From Sphingosinicella sp942492965 (lineage in GTDB: Bacteria > Pseudomonadota > Alphaproteobacteria > Sphingomonadales > Sphingomonadaceae): a stretch of 64,000 nucleotides of DNA. The notes beneath the pieces are model-generated. The model did not search any database. It was given only the letters and a program-made list of their open reading frames with translations, and had not been told where the DNA came from. Below, in pieces: positions 48,838 to 57,221 of this stretch. A program made the position numbers and the translations under genes. The stretch covers positions 1,612,001-1,676,000 of the forward strand of contig OW818656.1 of the NCBI GenBank assembly GCA_942492965.1. Reading direction: 5' to 3'. Every line of letters starts with the position of its first letter. Position 1 is the first letter of the stretch.

Positions 48838-49989
48838 ATGCGCCCCGTTCGCGCATTCGGGGTCATGGCCGCCGCGCTCGCGCTGTGGTCGACGTGGCGC
48901 TTCGAGGCGGCGCGCGAAACCTTTGCCGCCATGCTAGCCGCGCACGCCCGGCCTGCTCCGGGAACAGAGCCCACAGCGGCTCAGGTCTTCACTGCGGCTC
49001 CTTCTGGACGCGTCTCCGCTTCAGGCGCGGAGATGGCGAGACCCATCTTGCCAGGACGGCCACGACAACGGGTCTCACCCGACGCGGGCTCTGCGCCGTC
49101 GTTCGCGCCGGTAGCCGCTTCAGGCGGCGCAGCGCAAGTTGTCGTCTCGGTGCCCGCCCGAAGCGATCCGCCTACGGCCCACGATTTTGCCGCGTCGGGC
49201 TACACTGCGCTGGCGCTGGGGGACCGCCGCACCGCGGCACGGCAATTCGACGCGGCGCTCGCCGCTGATCCGGGACATGCCAATGCCGCGCTCTGGCAGG
49301 CTGAACGCGCGGCGCTGCGCAAGGCGTGGCGGGTCGATGCCTACAGCCTGATCCGGAGCGGCGGCGGCGGCTTCGTCGGTGACCGTCCGCTGCTCGGCGG
49401 CGGGCAGAGCGGTATCCGGCTCGGCTACACGCCGGGTCCGCTGGCGCGGCGACCGATCGAGCTCTTCGGGCGTCTCGCGATCGCGCACGACTGGCTCGAC
49501 CCCAAAGGCCGCAGCGGGCAAGGCGCGGTCGGCGCGGCGTGGATGCCGCTTGGGCGCGACGGTCCCACTGTCGGCGCGGAGCGGCTGGTCGCGATCGGCC
49601 GCGAGGGGCGGAATGCGTGGGCCATCCGCGTGTCCGGCGGCGCGTGGCACGCGGCGGACGCGAAGCTTCCGATCGACCTCAGCGCCTATGCCGAAGCCGG
49701 TATCGTCGGCGCGAGCAGCCGGGACGGGTTTGCAGGCGCGCAAGCGCTCGCGCTCTATCCGGTCGCGGCGCGCGAGGGGACGCGGATCGGGATCGGCGCG
49801 GGCGTGTGGGGCAGCGTGCAGGACGGCGGCGGCCGCACGGCATCGCGCCTCGAATTCGGCCCCGGCGCGCAGCTTTCGCAGCGCATCGGCAAAGCCACGA
49901 TCGAACTGCGCGGCGAATACAGGTTCCGCATCGCGGGCGATGCCGCGCCGGGAAGCGGCCCGGCGCTCACCGTCGCAACGCGGTTCTGA
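48838..49989 (+). CDS. NfrA-like outer-membrane barrel protein with short TPR part
   Basis: A 383-residue envelope protein. The N-terminus has a hydrophobic segment, then a Pro/Ala-rich stretch. A tetratricopeptide unit at about 114-160 (SGYTALALGDRRTAARQFDA, ALAADPGHANAALW) precedes a beta-rich C-terminal half ending in aromatic ...TVATRF, as outer-membrane barrels do. The C-terminal region fits the NfrA C-terminal domain (phage N4 receptor, polysaccharide exporter). It is much shorter than E. coli NfrA, with fewer TPRs. The start follows the NfrB-like stop with no gap. Confidence 0.75.
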   Translation: MRPVRAFGVMAAALALWSTWRFEAARETFAAMLAAHARPAPGTEPTAAQVFTAAPSGRVSASGAEMARPILPGRPRQRVSPDAGSAPSFAPVAASGGAAQVVVSVPARSDPPTAHDFAASGYTALALGDRRTAARQFDAALAADPGHANAALWQAERAALRKAWRVDAYSLIRSGGGGFVGDRPLLGGGQSGIRLGYTPGPLARRPIELFGRLAIAHDWLDPKGRSGQGAVGAAWMPLGRDGPTVGAERLVAIGREGRNAWAIRVSGGAWHAADAKLPIDLSAYAEAGIVGASSRDGFAGAQALALYPVAAREGTRIGIGAGVWGSVQDGGGRTASRLEFGPGAQLSQRIGKATIELRGEYRFRIAGDAAPGSGPALTVATRF

Positions 49990-49991
49990 AG

Positions 49992-51065
49992 CTATTCGGC
50001 AGCGACCGCCGCGACCTCCTCGATATTTCGGCGCCGGGCGTCGAAATCCTGCGCGATCTTCTCGTCGTTGGCCTGCAGGGCATCGACATCGACGTTCACG
50101 TAATCGAGCACGCCCATCTGCGCGTAGCCGCGCTGCACGGTTTCGCCCCACAGGCCGATATCCGCAACAATGGGCACGATGCGATTGAAGAGGTGGTTGC
50201 GGAAGTTGCGCGCGCCCTCGCTTTGGTCCGACCAGGCCACGCACTCAGCGGCGTCGAAGCCGAGATTTTCGTAAACCTCGCGCGACTGGAACCGATCGCG
50301 CATGTGGTAGCACGCCTCGACAAGGAACTCCTCGCGCTCCTTCCGCTCGGCGGCGGTCAGATGCGGATAATATTCGCGCAAGGTGAGGCGGCCGAAGGCG
50401 ACGTGGCGCGCTTCATCTTGCATGACATAGGCGTTGACGGCGCCGGCGAGCGGCGAGGTCGACATGTCGCGGATGCCCGCGAACGCGGCGAGCGCCAGCC
50501 CCTCGATCACGACCTGCATACCGAGGTACGTCATGTCCCAGCGCTTGTCCTCTAGCACCTGTTCAAGGAGCGTCGCGAGCGGTCCGGTGATCGGATAGCT
50601 CATGCCGATCTTCTCGATCAGGCGCTTGTAGGCTTCCACATGCCGCGCCTCGTCGATCGTCTGCGTGGAGGCATAGAACTTGGCTTCAAGGTCCGGCACC
50701 TGCTGCACGATCTTCGCCGAGCAGATGAGCGCGCCCTGCTCTCCGTGCAGAAACTGCGAAACCGACCATGCCTGCATGTTGCGGCGCAGTTCAATGCGCT
50801 CCTTCGTCGACATCTTTTCCCACATCGGCGAGCCGAAGATGCCGATGGTCTGCTCCGGCATTCCCTGCGGGTTTTCCCAATCGAGGTCCTGCGACCAGTC
50901 GATACGTTCGGCCGCATCCCACTGCATCTTCTTGCCCTTGGCATAGAGGCTGAGCAGATCGCTGCGATCATCGGAATATTCGAAATCGAAAACCGTCTGG
51001 AACTCCTGCGCGACGCTCCAGGTCGGGCCGCTGGGCGTCAGCTGGTACAGGTCCGAAAAAGCCAT
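49992..51065 (-). CDS. ferritin-like diiron protein (R2/AurF-like)
   Basis: A 357-residue mostly helical protein. Two ExxH-type motifs, STQTIDEARHVEAYKRLI and VMQDEARHVAFGRLTL, with extra Glu in the preceding helices (HGEQGALICS, IEGLALAAF) give a carboxylate-bridged diiron site as in ribonucleotide reductase R2 or AurF-type oxygenases. The substrate is unknown. ATG 51065 (MAFSDLYQL) has GAAGAGG upstream. The MerR gene immediately upstream on the same strand (22 bp) probably regulates it. Confidence 0.8.
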   Translation of the reverse strand: MAFSDLYQLTPSGPTWSVAQEFQTVFDFEYSDDRSDLLSLYAKGKKMQWDAAERIDWSQDLDWENPQGMPEQTIGIFGSPMWEKMSTKERIELRRNMQAWSVSQFLHGEQGALICSAKIVQQVPDLEAKFYASTQTIDEARHVEAYKRLIEKIGMSYPITGPLATLLEQVLEDKRWDMTYLGMQVVIEGLALAAFAGIRDMSTSPLAGAVNAYVMQDEARHVAFGRLTLREYYPHLTAAERKEREEFLVEACYHMRDRFQSREVYENLGFDAAECVAWSDQSEGARNFRNHLFNRIVPIVADIGLWGETVQRGYAQMGVLDYVNVDVDALQANDEKIAQDFDARRRNIEEVAAVAAE

Positions 51066-51087
51066 GACGTATCCTCTTCCCAATGGA

Positions 51088-51792
51088 TCATGTGTTATCG
51101 TTGGCAATTCTGCGCCGGGCCTCCAGCTGACGCAGGATTTCCCGCGTCCGCATCAGGCTCAGCATTTCGTTGATGGTGGAGATGCCGCGCTCGGCCATGG
51201 TCAGCGCTTCCTCGTCGCTGATCTTGCCCGCCGTGTTCTCGAAGAACAGGCGCATCTCCTGCCCCACGAGCCATTCGACGAACTGCGCGTACATGGCGCC
51301 GCCGCCGACAAAACCGCGTTCTTCGGTGAAGCCGATGACGTTCATTTCCTTGAGGCAGCGCGCAATCGCAAGATCGCGCGACCCGAAGCGGCCATCGCGA
51401 TCGGGGCGGAGCAGGCCTTCATCAACCGCACGGCCAAGCTCCTCAATCGTGAAACCGGCTTGTGCGGCAAGCTCTTCCAGTGTCGCGCCCTCGTCGCCCG
51501 TGTCGAGCCGGGCGCGGAGCATGGCATCGAGATCGGGAAAGGCATCGGCATGGAGCCAGCGGTCGCCGTCTTCCCCATCGAGCAGCGTGCGGATGATCGC
51601 GAGCGGCAGGAAGCGTTCCTCCTGCAGGCGCTTGATCGCCTTCAGCCGCGCGACGTGCATGTCGTTGTAGAAAGCGCTGTTCGCGCTCGCACGATCGGGT
51701 TCGGGAAGCAGGCCTTCGCGTATGTAGAAGCGGATGGTTTCCCGCCCAACGCCCGTCAGCCGTTCAAGTTCGCGCATACGCACGCCGTGCAT
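51088..51792 (-). CDS. MerR family transcriptional regulator
   Basis: A 234-residue regulator. The N-terminal winged helix is of MerR type (MRELERLTGVGRETIRFYIR, EGLLPEPDR), followed by the dimerisation helix (IKRLQEERFLPLAIIRTLL). The effector domain is long and not a known metal or drug domain; no Cys cluster is seen. ATG 51792 has AGGAGGGAG upstream. Co-directional with the diiron protein gene 22 bp downstream. Confidence 0.9.
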   Translation of the reverse strand: MHGVRMRELERLTGVGRETIRFYIREGLLPEPDRASANSAFYNDMHVARLKAIKRLQEERFLPLAIIRTLLDGEDGDRWLHADAFPDLDAMLRARLDTGDEGATLEELAAQAGFTIEELGRAVDEGLLRPDRDGRFGSRDLAIARCLKEMNVIGFTEERGFVGGGAMYAQFVEWLVGQEMRLFFENTAGKISDEEALTMAERGISTINEMLSLMRTREILRQLEARRRIANDNT

Positions 51793-51873
51793 CTCCCTCC
51801 TGAGCGCGACTCGGAAGTTATCAGGTTTTACGGAGTTGTCATACGCAAAATCTGATAGGGTCGCAGTCCTCCC

Positions 51874-52566
51874 CTATAGTGCATCGTGAAAGATAATCCC
51901 GAGGGTTCGCCGCTCGCCGCGTTCGATGCTGGAAACACCGTGGCGCAGCTGTGTTCGATACGCGCCGCGCGGGCCTTGCCGCGGCCGGTCGCGCACCGGC
52001 AGGATCGTGATCGCGCCCTGCGGCGCCAGCACCGCCTCGCAGCGCGACTGACGGCGCGGGCGGTTCTCCACGAGGACGAGCGCGCCGCCATCGAAATCCG
52101 TGCCCGGTCGATCGAGCTGGACCACCGCCTGCAGCGGGAAGTGCACGGGTCCGTAGAGATCCTGATGCAGGCAGTTGTAGTCGCCTGGCCCGTAGCGGAG
52201 CAGCAGCGGTGTGGGCCGCATCTGCCCGGCGGCGCGGCAGCGTTCGATGAGTGCCGCGTGTGTCGGCGGCCAGTCGGCGGGCAGGCCGAGCCGTTCCGCC
52301 CAGCCGTTCGCGATGCGTGCAAGATGCGGATAAAGCGCATCGCGCAGCGACGCGACGACGGTCGGCAGCGGGTAGGCGAAGTAGCGATAGCGCCCTTCGC
52401 CATAGCCGTGGCGGCCCATCACCACCGTGCTGCGGAACGCCGCGTCGTCGTTGAAGCTCTCGGCCAAAGCCGCGCAGGCGTCGGCATCGAGCAGCGGCGG
52501 TGTCACCGCGTAACTGCGCGCCTCCAGCATGGCTTCAAGCGCGTTCCAGTCGAGCGTGATCGTCAT
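51874..52566 (-). CDS. 2OG-Fe(II) oxygenase
   Basis: A 230-residue dioxygenase. Fe-binding HxD is in LLLRYGPGDYNCLHQDLYG, with a later His in YRTQLRHGVSSIERGERRTL followed by the 2-oxoglutarate-binding Arg. This matches the Oxygenase-NA type often found beside ada and presumed to remove alkyl lesions like AlkB. The ATG overlaps the ada stop by 4 bp, so the pair is one transcription unit. Confidence 0.88.
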   Translation of the reverse strand: MTITLDWNALEAMLEARSYAVTPPLLDADACAALAESFNDDAAFRSTVVMGRHGYGEGRYRYFAYPLPTVVASLRDALYPHLARIANGWAERLGLPADWPPTHAALIERCRAAGQMRPTPLLLRYGPGDYNCLHQDLYGPVHFPLQAVVQLDRPGTDFDGGALVLVENRPRRQSRCEAVLAPQGAITILPVRDRPRQGPRGAYRTQLRHGVSSIERGERRTLGIIFHDAL

Positions 52567-53642
52567 GCCGCACGGCCCTTCCGCTCGGCGTCCAGCAGCG
52601 CGCGCTTCCGCTCCACGCCCCAGCGATAACCGCCGATCCCGCCGTTGCCGCGCAGAACGCGGTGGCAGGGGACCAGAACGGCGACCCGGTTCGCGCCGCA
52701 GGCGGATGCCGCAGCGCGGACGGCGCTGGGCGCACCGATCCCGGCGGCGACTTCCGCATACGAGACGACGCTGCCGCTCGGCACGCTGAGCAGGAAGCGC
52801 CAGACCTTCATCTGGAATGCCGTGCCGCGCAGATCGACAGGGATATCGGGATGCGGCGCGCCCTCCGCGAGATGCGCCCGAAGCGCATCGATCCAGGCAT
52901 CGAGCTGCGGCGACGCTGCGGCATCCGAGGGCGCGATGTCGGCGCGCGGGAATTCGGCCAGCAGCCGGGCGACGAGCGCGCTTTCATCGTCACCGAAATC
53001 GACCGCGCACACGCCGCGCGCCGTCGCCGCCATCAGCAGCAGGCCGAGGCCGGTCGGGCGGCACGCCCACGCGATCGTTTCGCCCGCGCCGCCCGCGCGG
53101 TAGGCGGCGGGGGTCATGCCGAGATGGCCGTCCATCCTCTCGTAGGCGCGGCTGGTCGATCCGAAGCCGGCCTCGAAGATCGCACCGGCGACGCCGTCGC
53201 CCTCCTTCAGGCTCGCCTTCAGCCGCTTCATCCGGAGCGCGGTCTGGAACGCTTTCGGGCTGACGCCGATAACTGCCGTGAACGCCCGCTGCACCTGGAA
53301 GCTGCTGAGCCCCGCGATCTCCGCCAGACGGGCGAGCGGCAGCGGTGTGTCGGCGTGCGCCTCGATATAGCGCGCGAGCAACGCCATCTTCTCCGCCGCC
53401 GGATCGCGCCCCTCGAGCGCGCCGGGGCGGCAGCGCAGGCACGCCCGGTAGCCGTCCACCTCGGCAGCCATACCGCTTAGATAAAAGCGCACGTTCTCGC
53501 GCTTCGGGGTTCGCGCCGGGCACGACGGGCGGCAATAGACCCCCGACCGCTTCACGGCATAGACGAACCGCCCGTCGAACGCGCGATCCCGCCGCACGAC
53601 GGCATCCCAGAATATCGGCTGATCGGCCAATTCCGTTTCCAT
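52563..53642 (-). CDS. ada: bifunctional DNA alkylation-repair protein/activator Ada
   Basis: A 359-residue Ada. The N-terminal zinc domain has Cys37, Cys41, Cys68 and Cys71 (VYCRPSCPARTPKRENVRFY, RACLRCRPG), where the first Cys accepts methyl groups from phosphotriesters. An AraC-type helix-turn-helix follows (about 85-185). The C-terminal O6-methylguanine methyltransferase has acceptor Cys326 in VPCHRVLRGNG. Methylated Ada should activate its own operon, including the 2OG oxygenase. AGGAG lies upstream of the ATG. Confidence 0.96.
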   Translation of the reverse strand: METELADQPIFWDAVVRRDRAFDGRFVYAVKRSGVYCRPSCPARTPKRENVRFYLSGMAAEVDGYRACLRCRPGALEGRDPAAEKMALLARYIEAHADTPLPLARLAEIAGLSSFQVQRAFTAVIGVSPKAFQTALRMKRLKASLKEGDGVAGAIFEAGFGSTSRAYERMDGHLGMTPAAYRAGGAGETIAWACRPTGLGLLLMAATARGVCAVDFGDDESALVARLLAEFPRADIAPSDAAASPQLDAWIDALRAHLAEGAPHPDIPVDLRGTAFQMKVWRFLLSVPSGSVVSYAEVAAGIGAPSAVRAAASACGANRVAVLVPCHRVLRGNGGIGGYRWGVERKRALLDAERKGRAA

Positions 53643-53790
53643 GATCTTCTGCTCCTCCTTTTCGGACAGGCCCGCAAGCTAGGCGAGCCGGAAGCCGCAG
53701 GCGTTCCGATCCTTGCAGCGATACGCACGGCCCAAATTTTGTCTCGATACAGGCGCATGTTGGCGGCAAAGGTGGTGGCGGGCGACTCCC

Positions 53791-53806
53791 CGCTGGGTTA
53801 GTCAGG
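53791..53806 (+). other. hairpin in the leader of the TauE gene
   Basis: The segment around 53787-53796 reads GGCGGGCGACTCCCCGC nearby: a GCGGG/CCCGC stem with a 6-base loop, ending about 15 bp before the ATG at 53812. It could influence translation; I cannot match it to a known riboswitch. Position is approximate by a few bases. Confidence 0.25.
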
Positions 53807-53811
53807 ACGGC

Positions 53812-54726
53812 ATGGACATCTATCTCCCGATCGCCGAACTCAGCGTCAATTCGCTGGTGATTGTGGGGTTCGGCGTTCTTGTCGGCTTCATGTCCGGCAT
53901 GTTCGGCGTGGGCGGCGGATTCCTAACCACGCCGATGCTGATCTTCTACGGAATTCCGCCCGCGGTCGCGGTCGCATCGTCCGCCACGCAGATCACCGGA
54001 TCGAGCGTCTCCGGCGCGCTCGCGCACTGGCGGCGCGGCGGCGTCGATCTCAAGATGGGCGCCGTCCTCGTGGCGGGCGGCATTGTGGGCTCCGGGATCG
54101 GCTCCTACGTGTTCAAGCTGCTCCAGAAAATCGGCCAGATCGATATCACCATCTCCCTGATCTACGTGGTGTTCCTCTCGACGATGGGCGGGCTGATGCT
54201 GGTGGAATCGTGGCAGACGCTGCGGCGCGCGCGCGCCGGTGAAATCCGCCGCGTGAAGCTGCACCCGCACATCCCGTTCATCGCGGCGCTGCCGTGGAAG
54301 ATGCGTTTCTATAAATCGGGCCTCTACATCTCCCCGCTCGCGCCGTTCGGTATCGGCGTGGCTGTCGGCATCCTCACCTTCATCATGGGCATCGGCGGCG
54401 GCTTCATCATGGTGCCGGCGATGATCTACCTGCTCGGCATGTCCGTATCGGTCGTGGTCGGCACCTCGCTGTTCCAGATCGTGTTCACGACCGCCGTGGT
54501 CACGCTGCTCCACGCCGTACAATCGAAAACGGTCGATATCGTGCTTGCGCTGATGCTGCTGATCGGCGGTGTCATCGGCGCGCAGATCGGGGCGCGCATG
54601 GCGCAGCGCCTGCCGCCCGAAAAACTGCGATTCGGGCTCGCGCTGCTCGTCGTCGCGGTGGCGATCCGCCTGCTGGTCGGCCTGACGTGGACGCCGAGCG
54701 AGCTTTATTCGGTCTTTACCGAATGA
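53812..54726 (+). CDS. TauE/SafE family sulfite/organosulfonate exporter
   Basis: A 304-residue membrane protein with about eight helices and two repeated TauE motifs: VGFGVLVGFMSGMFGVGGGF with LIFYGIPPAVAVASSATQIT in the first half, and GILTFIMGIGGGFIMVPAMI in the second. It exports sulfite or sulfoacetate in characterised members. AGGA precedes the ATG. The TIGR02186 gene overlaps its stop by 4 bp; this pair is a known conserved neighbourhood. Confidence 0.92.
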   Translation: MDIYLPIAELSVNSLVIVGFGVLVGFMSGMFGVGGGFLTTPMLIFYGIPPAVAVASSATQITGSSVSGALAHWRRGGVDLKMGAVLVAGGIVGSGIGSYVFKLLQKIGQIDITISLIYVVFLSTMGGLMLVESWQTLRRARAGEIRRVKLHPHIPFIAALPWKMRFYKSGLYISPLAPFGIGVAVGILTFIMGIGGGFIMVPAMIYLLGMSVSVVVGTSLFQIVFTTAVVTLLHAVQSKTVDIVLALMLLIGGVIGAQIGARMAQRLPPEKLRFGLALLVVAVAIRLLVGLTWTPSELYSVFTE

Positions 54727-55469
54727 AGCGGTTCTGGCTGCCCCTGTTCCTTCTGCTGCTGTCGGCGGCGGCACCGCCGCGGCTGATCACCGATATCAGC
54801 CACAGCAAGATCGACATCGTCTACAGCTTCGCGGGCGCCGAGCTGCTGATCTTCGGCGCGATCCAGTATCCGGGCGGGCAGACGCCGGACGAGCGCCCCG
54901 ACATCGCGGTGATCGTGCGCGGGCCGCCGGAGGCGGTGACGGTGCGGCGCAAGGCGCGCGTCGCGGGCATCTGGATCAACACGCGCGCGGTGCGCTTCGA
55001 GACGGCGCCGTCGTTCTACAGCGTCGCAACGACGCGCCCGATTTCGGAGCTGGTCAACGACGAGACGGCGGCGATTTACGAACTCGGCCTCTTGCACCTG
55101 CAGCTTTCGCCGGCTTCGGGCGATGCCGGCGATATCCGCACGTTCGAGCAGGGCTTCCTCAGTCTGCGCCGCCGCGAGGGCCTGTATGCCGACGACGCGC
55201 AGGGGGTCGAACTTACCGAAAACGTGCTCTACCGCGCCCGCATCCAGATCCCGAGCCAGGTGCCGGTGGGCAATTACACGGTCGAAATCCACCTGATCGA
55301 CGAGGGCAAGGTGGTGGCGAGCGCGATGCGCGAGATCAGCATCGACAAATCGGGCTTCGAGCGCCAGGTCTCCGTAGCCGCCGAGGAGCACAGCTTCTCC
55401 TACGGGATGCTCGCGGTCGTGCTGGCGCTGCTGCTCGGCTGGGCCGCCGGGCTCTTTACGCGGCGATAA
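54723..55469 (+). CDS. TIGR02186 family membrane-anchored protein
   Basis: A 248-residue protein with signal peptide (MKRFWLPLFLLLLSAAAPPR). A beta-rich extracytoplasmic domain starts ITDISHSKIDIVYSFAGAEL and carries VIVRGPPEAVTVRRKARVAG. One C-terminal transmembrane helix ends WAAGLFTRR. It fits TIGR02186, a family almost always next to a TauE exporter, perhaps as its periplasmic subunit. The ATG overlaps the TauE stop (ATGA). Confidence 0.88.
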   Translation: MKRFWLPLFLLLLSAAAPPRLITDISHSKIDIVYSFAGAELLIFGAIQYPGGQTPDERPDIAVIVRGPPEAVTVRRKARVAGIWINTRAVRFETAPSFYSVATTRPISELVNDETAAIYELGLLHLQLSPASGDAGDIRTFEQGFLSLRRREGLYADDAQGVELTENVLYRARIQIPSQVPVGNYTVEIHLIDEGKVVASAMREISIDKSGFERQVSVAAEEHSFSYGMLAVVLALLLGWAAGLFTRR

Positions 55470-55535
55470 ACGCTTCTTTATCCCTTCGCTGTTACACCGC
55501 TGCGGCAAAGCCTTATCGCAGTGAAGGAGTACGTC

Positions 55536-57221
55536 TTGGATCAGTCGTTCATGCCGGTGAGCCCGTCGTCGGCCGATGGTCACAACGTCTTCATGCAGCC
55601 CCAAAAGGCCGCAAGCCTGCCGAGCACGTGCGTGATCGGCCGCGTGCGCGAGATCGCCGGCGGCTCCGCGATCTGCAGCCTCGATCCGACGCAGCTGAAG
55701 GCGATCACCGGCCACGAGGACACGACCGTCGCCATGTCCGGGCAGGTCGGCAGCCAAGTGAAGATGCGCGTCGGCGACCTCTGGCTGCTCGGCAACGTCC
55801 GCGACATGCGCATGGACGAGGCAGGCGCGACCATCCTCTCGCATATCGACTTCCTCGGCGAAGGGCCCGAAGACCCCGCGACCGGATCGATGAAGGCGTT
55901 CCGCCGCGGCGTGACGCGCTATCCGGTGCCGGGGGACGACGTGTTCACCGTCTCGCGCGCCGACCTCGTGCTCGTGTTCGCGGCCGAAGACCGCCCGCAC
56001 ATCGAAATCGGCACCGTCTATCCCACCGAAGACGTGCGCGGCTCACTGCTCATCGATGCGATGCTCGGCAAGCACTTCGCGCTGCTCGGCTCCACCGGTA
56101 CGGGTAAATCGACGAGCGCGGCGCTGATCCTGCACCGTATCGTCGAGAAGGCGCCCAAGGGCCACATCATGATGCTCGACCCGCACGGCGAATATGCCGC
56201 CGCGTTCAGCTCGAACGGCATGATCTTCAACGTCGACAACCTCAACCTGCCGTACTGGCTGATGAACTTCGAGGAGCACTGCGAGGTCTTCATCACCACC
56301 GACGGTTCCGAACGCGAGCGGGATATGGACGTGCTGGCCAAGTGCCTGCTCGCCGCGCGCTCCAAGAGCCGCATCGCCGAATCGCTCGGCAAGATGACGG
56401 TCGATTCGCCGGTGCCCTACCTGCTTTCGGACCTGCTCGGCGCCATCAACGCGCAGATGGGCAAGCTCGACAAGGCGAGCGACCTCGGGCCGTACATGCG
56501 GCTGAAAACCAAGATCGAGGAGCTGAAAGGCGACCCGCGCTACGCGTTCATGTTCAACGGCCTGCTCGTTTCGGATTCGATGGCGCCGTTCCTTTCGAAG
56601 ATTTTCCGACTTCCGGCGGAAGGCAAGCCGATCTCCATCGTCGACCTGTCGGGCGTGCCCTCCGACATCGTGACCGTTGTGGTCGCGGTGCTCGCGCGTA
56701 TGGTGTTCGACTACGCGATCTGGGCGCGGCGCGAGCCGCAGCGCCCGATCCTGCTCGTCTGCGAAGAGGCGCACCGCTACGTGCCCTCCGACCGCGAGAC
56801 GAAGGGTGTCGCGGTTCGCAAGGTTCTGGAACGCATCGCCAAGGAAGGCCGCAAATACGGCGTTTCGCTGGGCCTCATCACGCAGCGTCCGTCGGATCTT
56901 GCCGAAGGCGTGCTGTCGCAGTGCGGCACGATCATCTCCATGCGTCTCAACAACGAGCGCGACCAGATGTACGTGCGAAACGCGATGCCGGAAGGCGCGC
57001 GCGGCTTCCTCGATTCGATCCCGGCGCTGCGCAACCGCGAATGCATCATCTGCGGCGAGGGTGTTTCGATCCCGATCCGCGTGCGGCTCGACGACCTCGC
57101 GCCGCAGCTTCGCCCGGCGTCTGACGATCCGCTGTTCAGCCAGCTCTGGACCGAGGAAGGTGACGAGGCCGGCATCCTCAGCCGCACCATTCATCGCTGG
57201 CGCGGACAGGGTCGCGGCTAA
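55536..57221 (+). CDS. HerA-like DNA translocase ATPase (DUF87)
   Basis: A 561-residue ATPase. A HAS-type barrel (about 30-150) precedes the RecA-like core with Walker A GSTGTGKS (185-192), MMLDPHGEYAAAF, Walker B PILLVCEEAHRYVP and the arginine-finger-like KEGRKYGVSLGLITQRPSD. This is HerA architecture; archaeal and some bacterial HerA work with the nuclease NurA in end resection, but no NurA or SIR2-type partner is adjacent. TTG 55536 is chosen because AAGGAG ends 7 bp before it; GTG 55521 overlaps that motif. It overlaps the convergent LysR gene by 4 bp. Confidence 0.9.
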   Translation: MDQSFMPVSPSSADGHNVFMQPQKAASLPSTCVIGRVREIAGGSAICSLDPTQLKAITGHEDTTVAMSGQVGSQVKMRVGDLWLLGNVRDMRMDEAGATILSHIDFLGEGPEDPATGSMKAFRRGVTRYPVPGDDVFTVSRADLVLVFAAEDRPHIEIGTVYPTEDVRGSLLIDAMLGKHFALLGSTGTGKSTSAALILHRIVEKAPKGHIMMLDPHGEYAAAFSSNGMIFNVDNLNLPYWLMNFEEHCEVFITTDGSERERDMDVLAKCLLAARSKSRIAESLGKMTVDSPVPYLLSDLLGAINAQMGKLDKASDLGPYMRLKTKIEELKGDPRYAFMFNGLLVSDSMAPFLSKIFRLPAEGKPISIVDLSGVPSDIVTVVVAVLARMVFDYAIWARREPQRPILLVCEEAHRYVPSDRETKGVAVRKVLERIAKEGRKYGVSLGLITQRPSDLAEGVLSQCGTIISMRLNNERDQMYVRNAMPEGARGFLDSIPALRNRECIICGEGVSIPIRVRLDDLAPQLRPASDDPLFSQLWTEEGDEAGILSRTIHRWRGQGRG

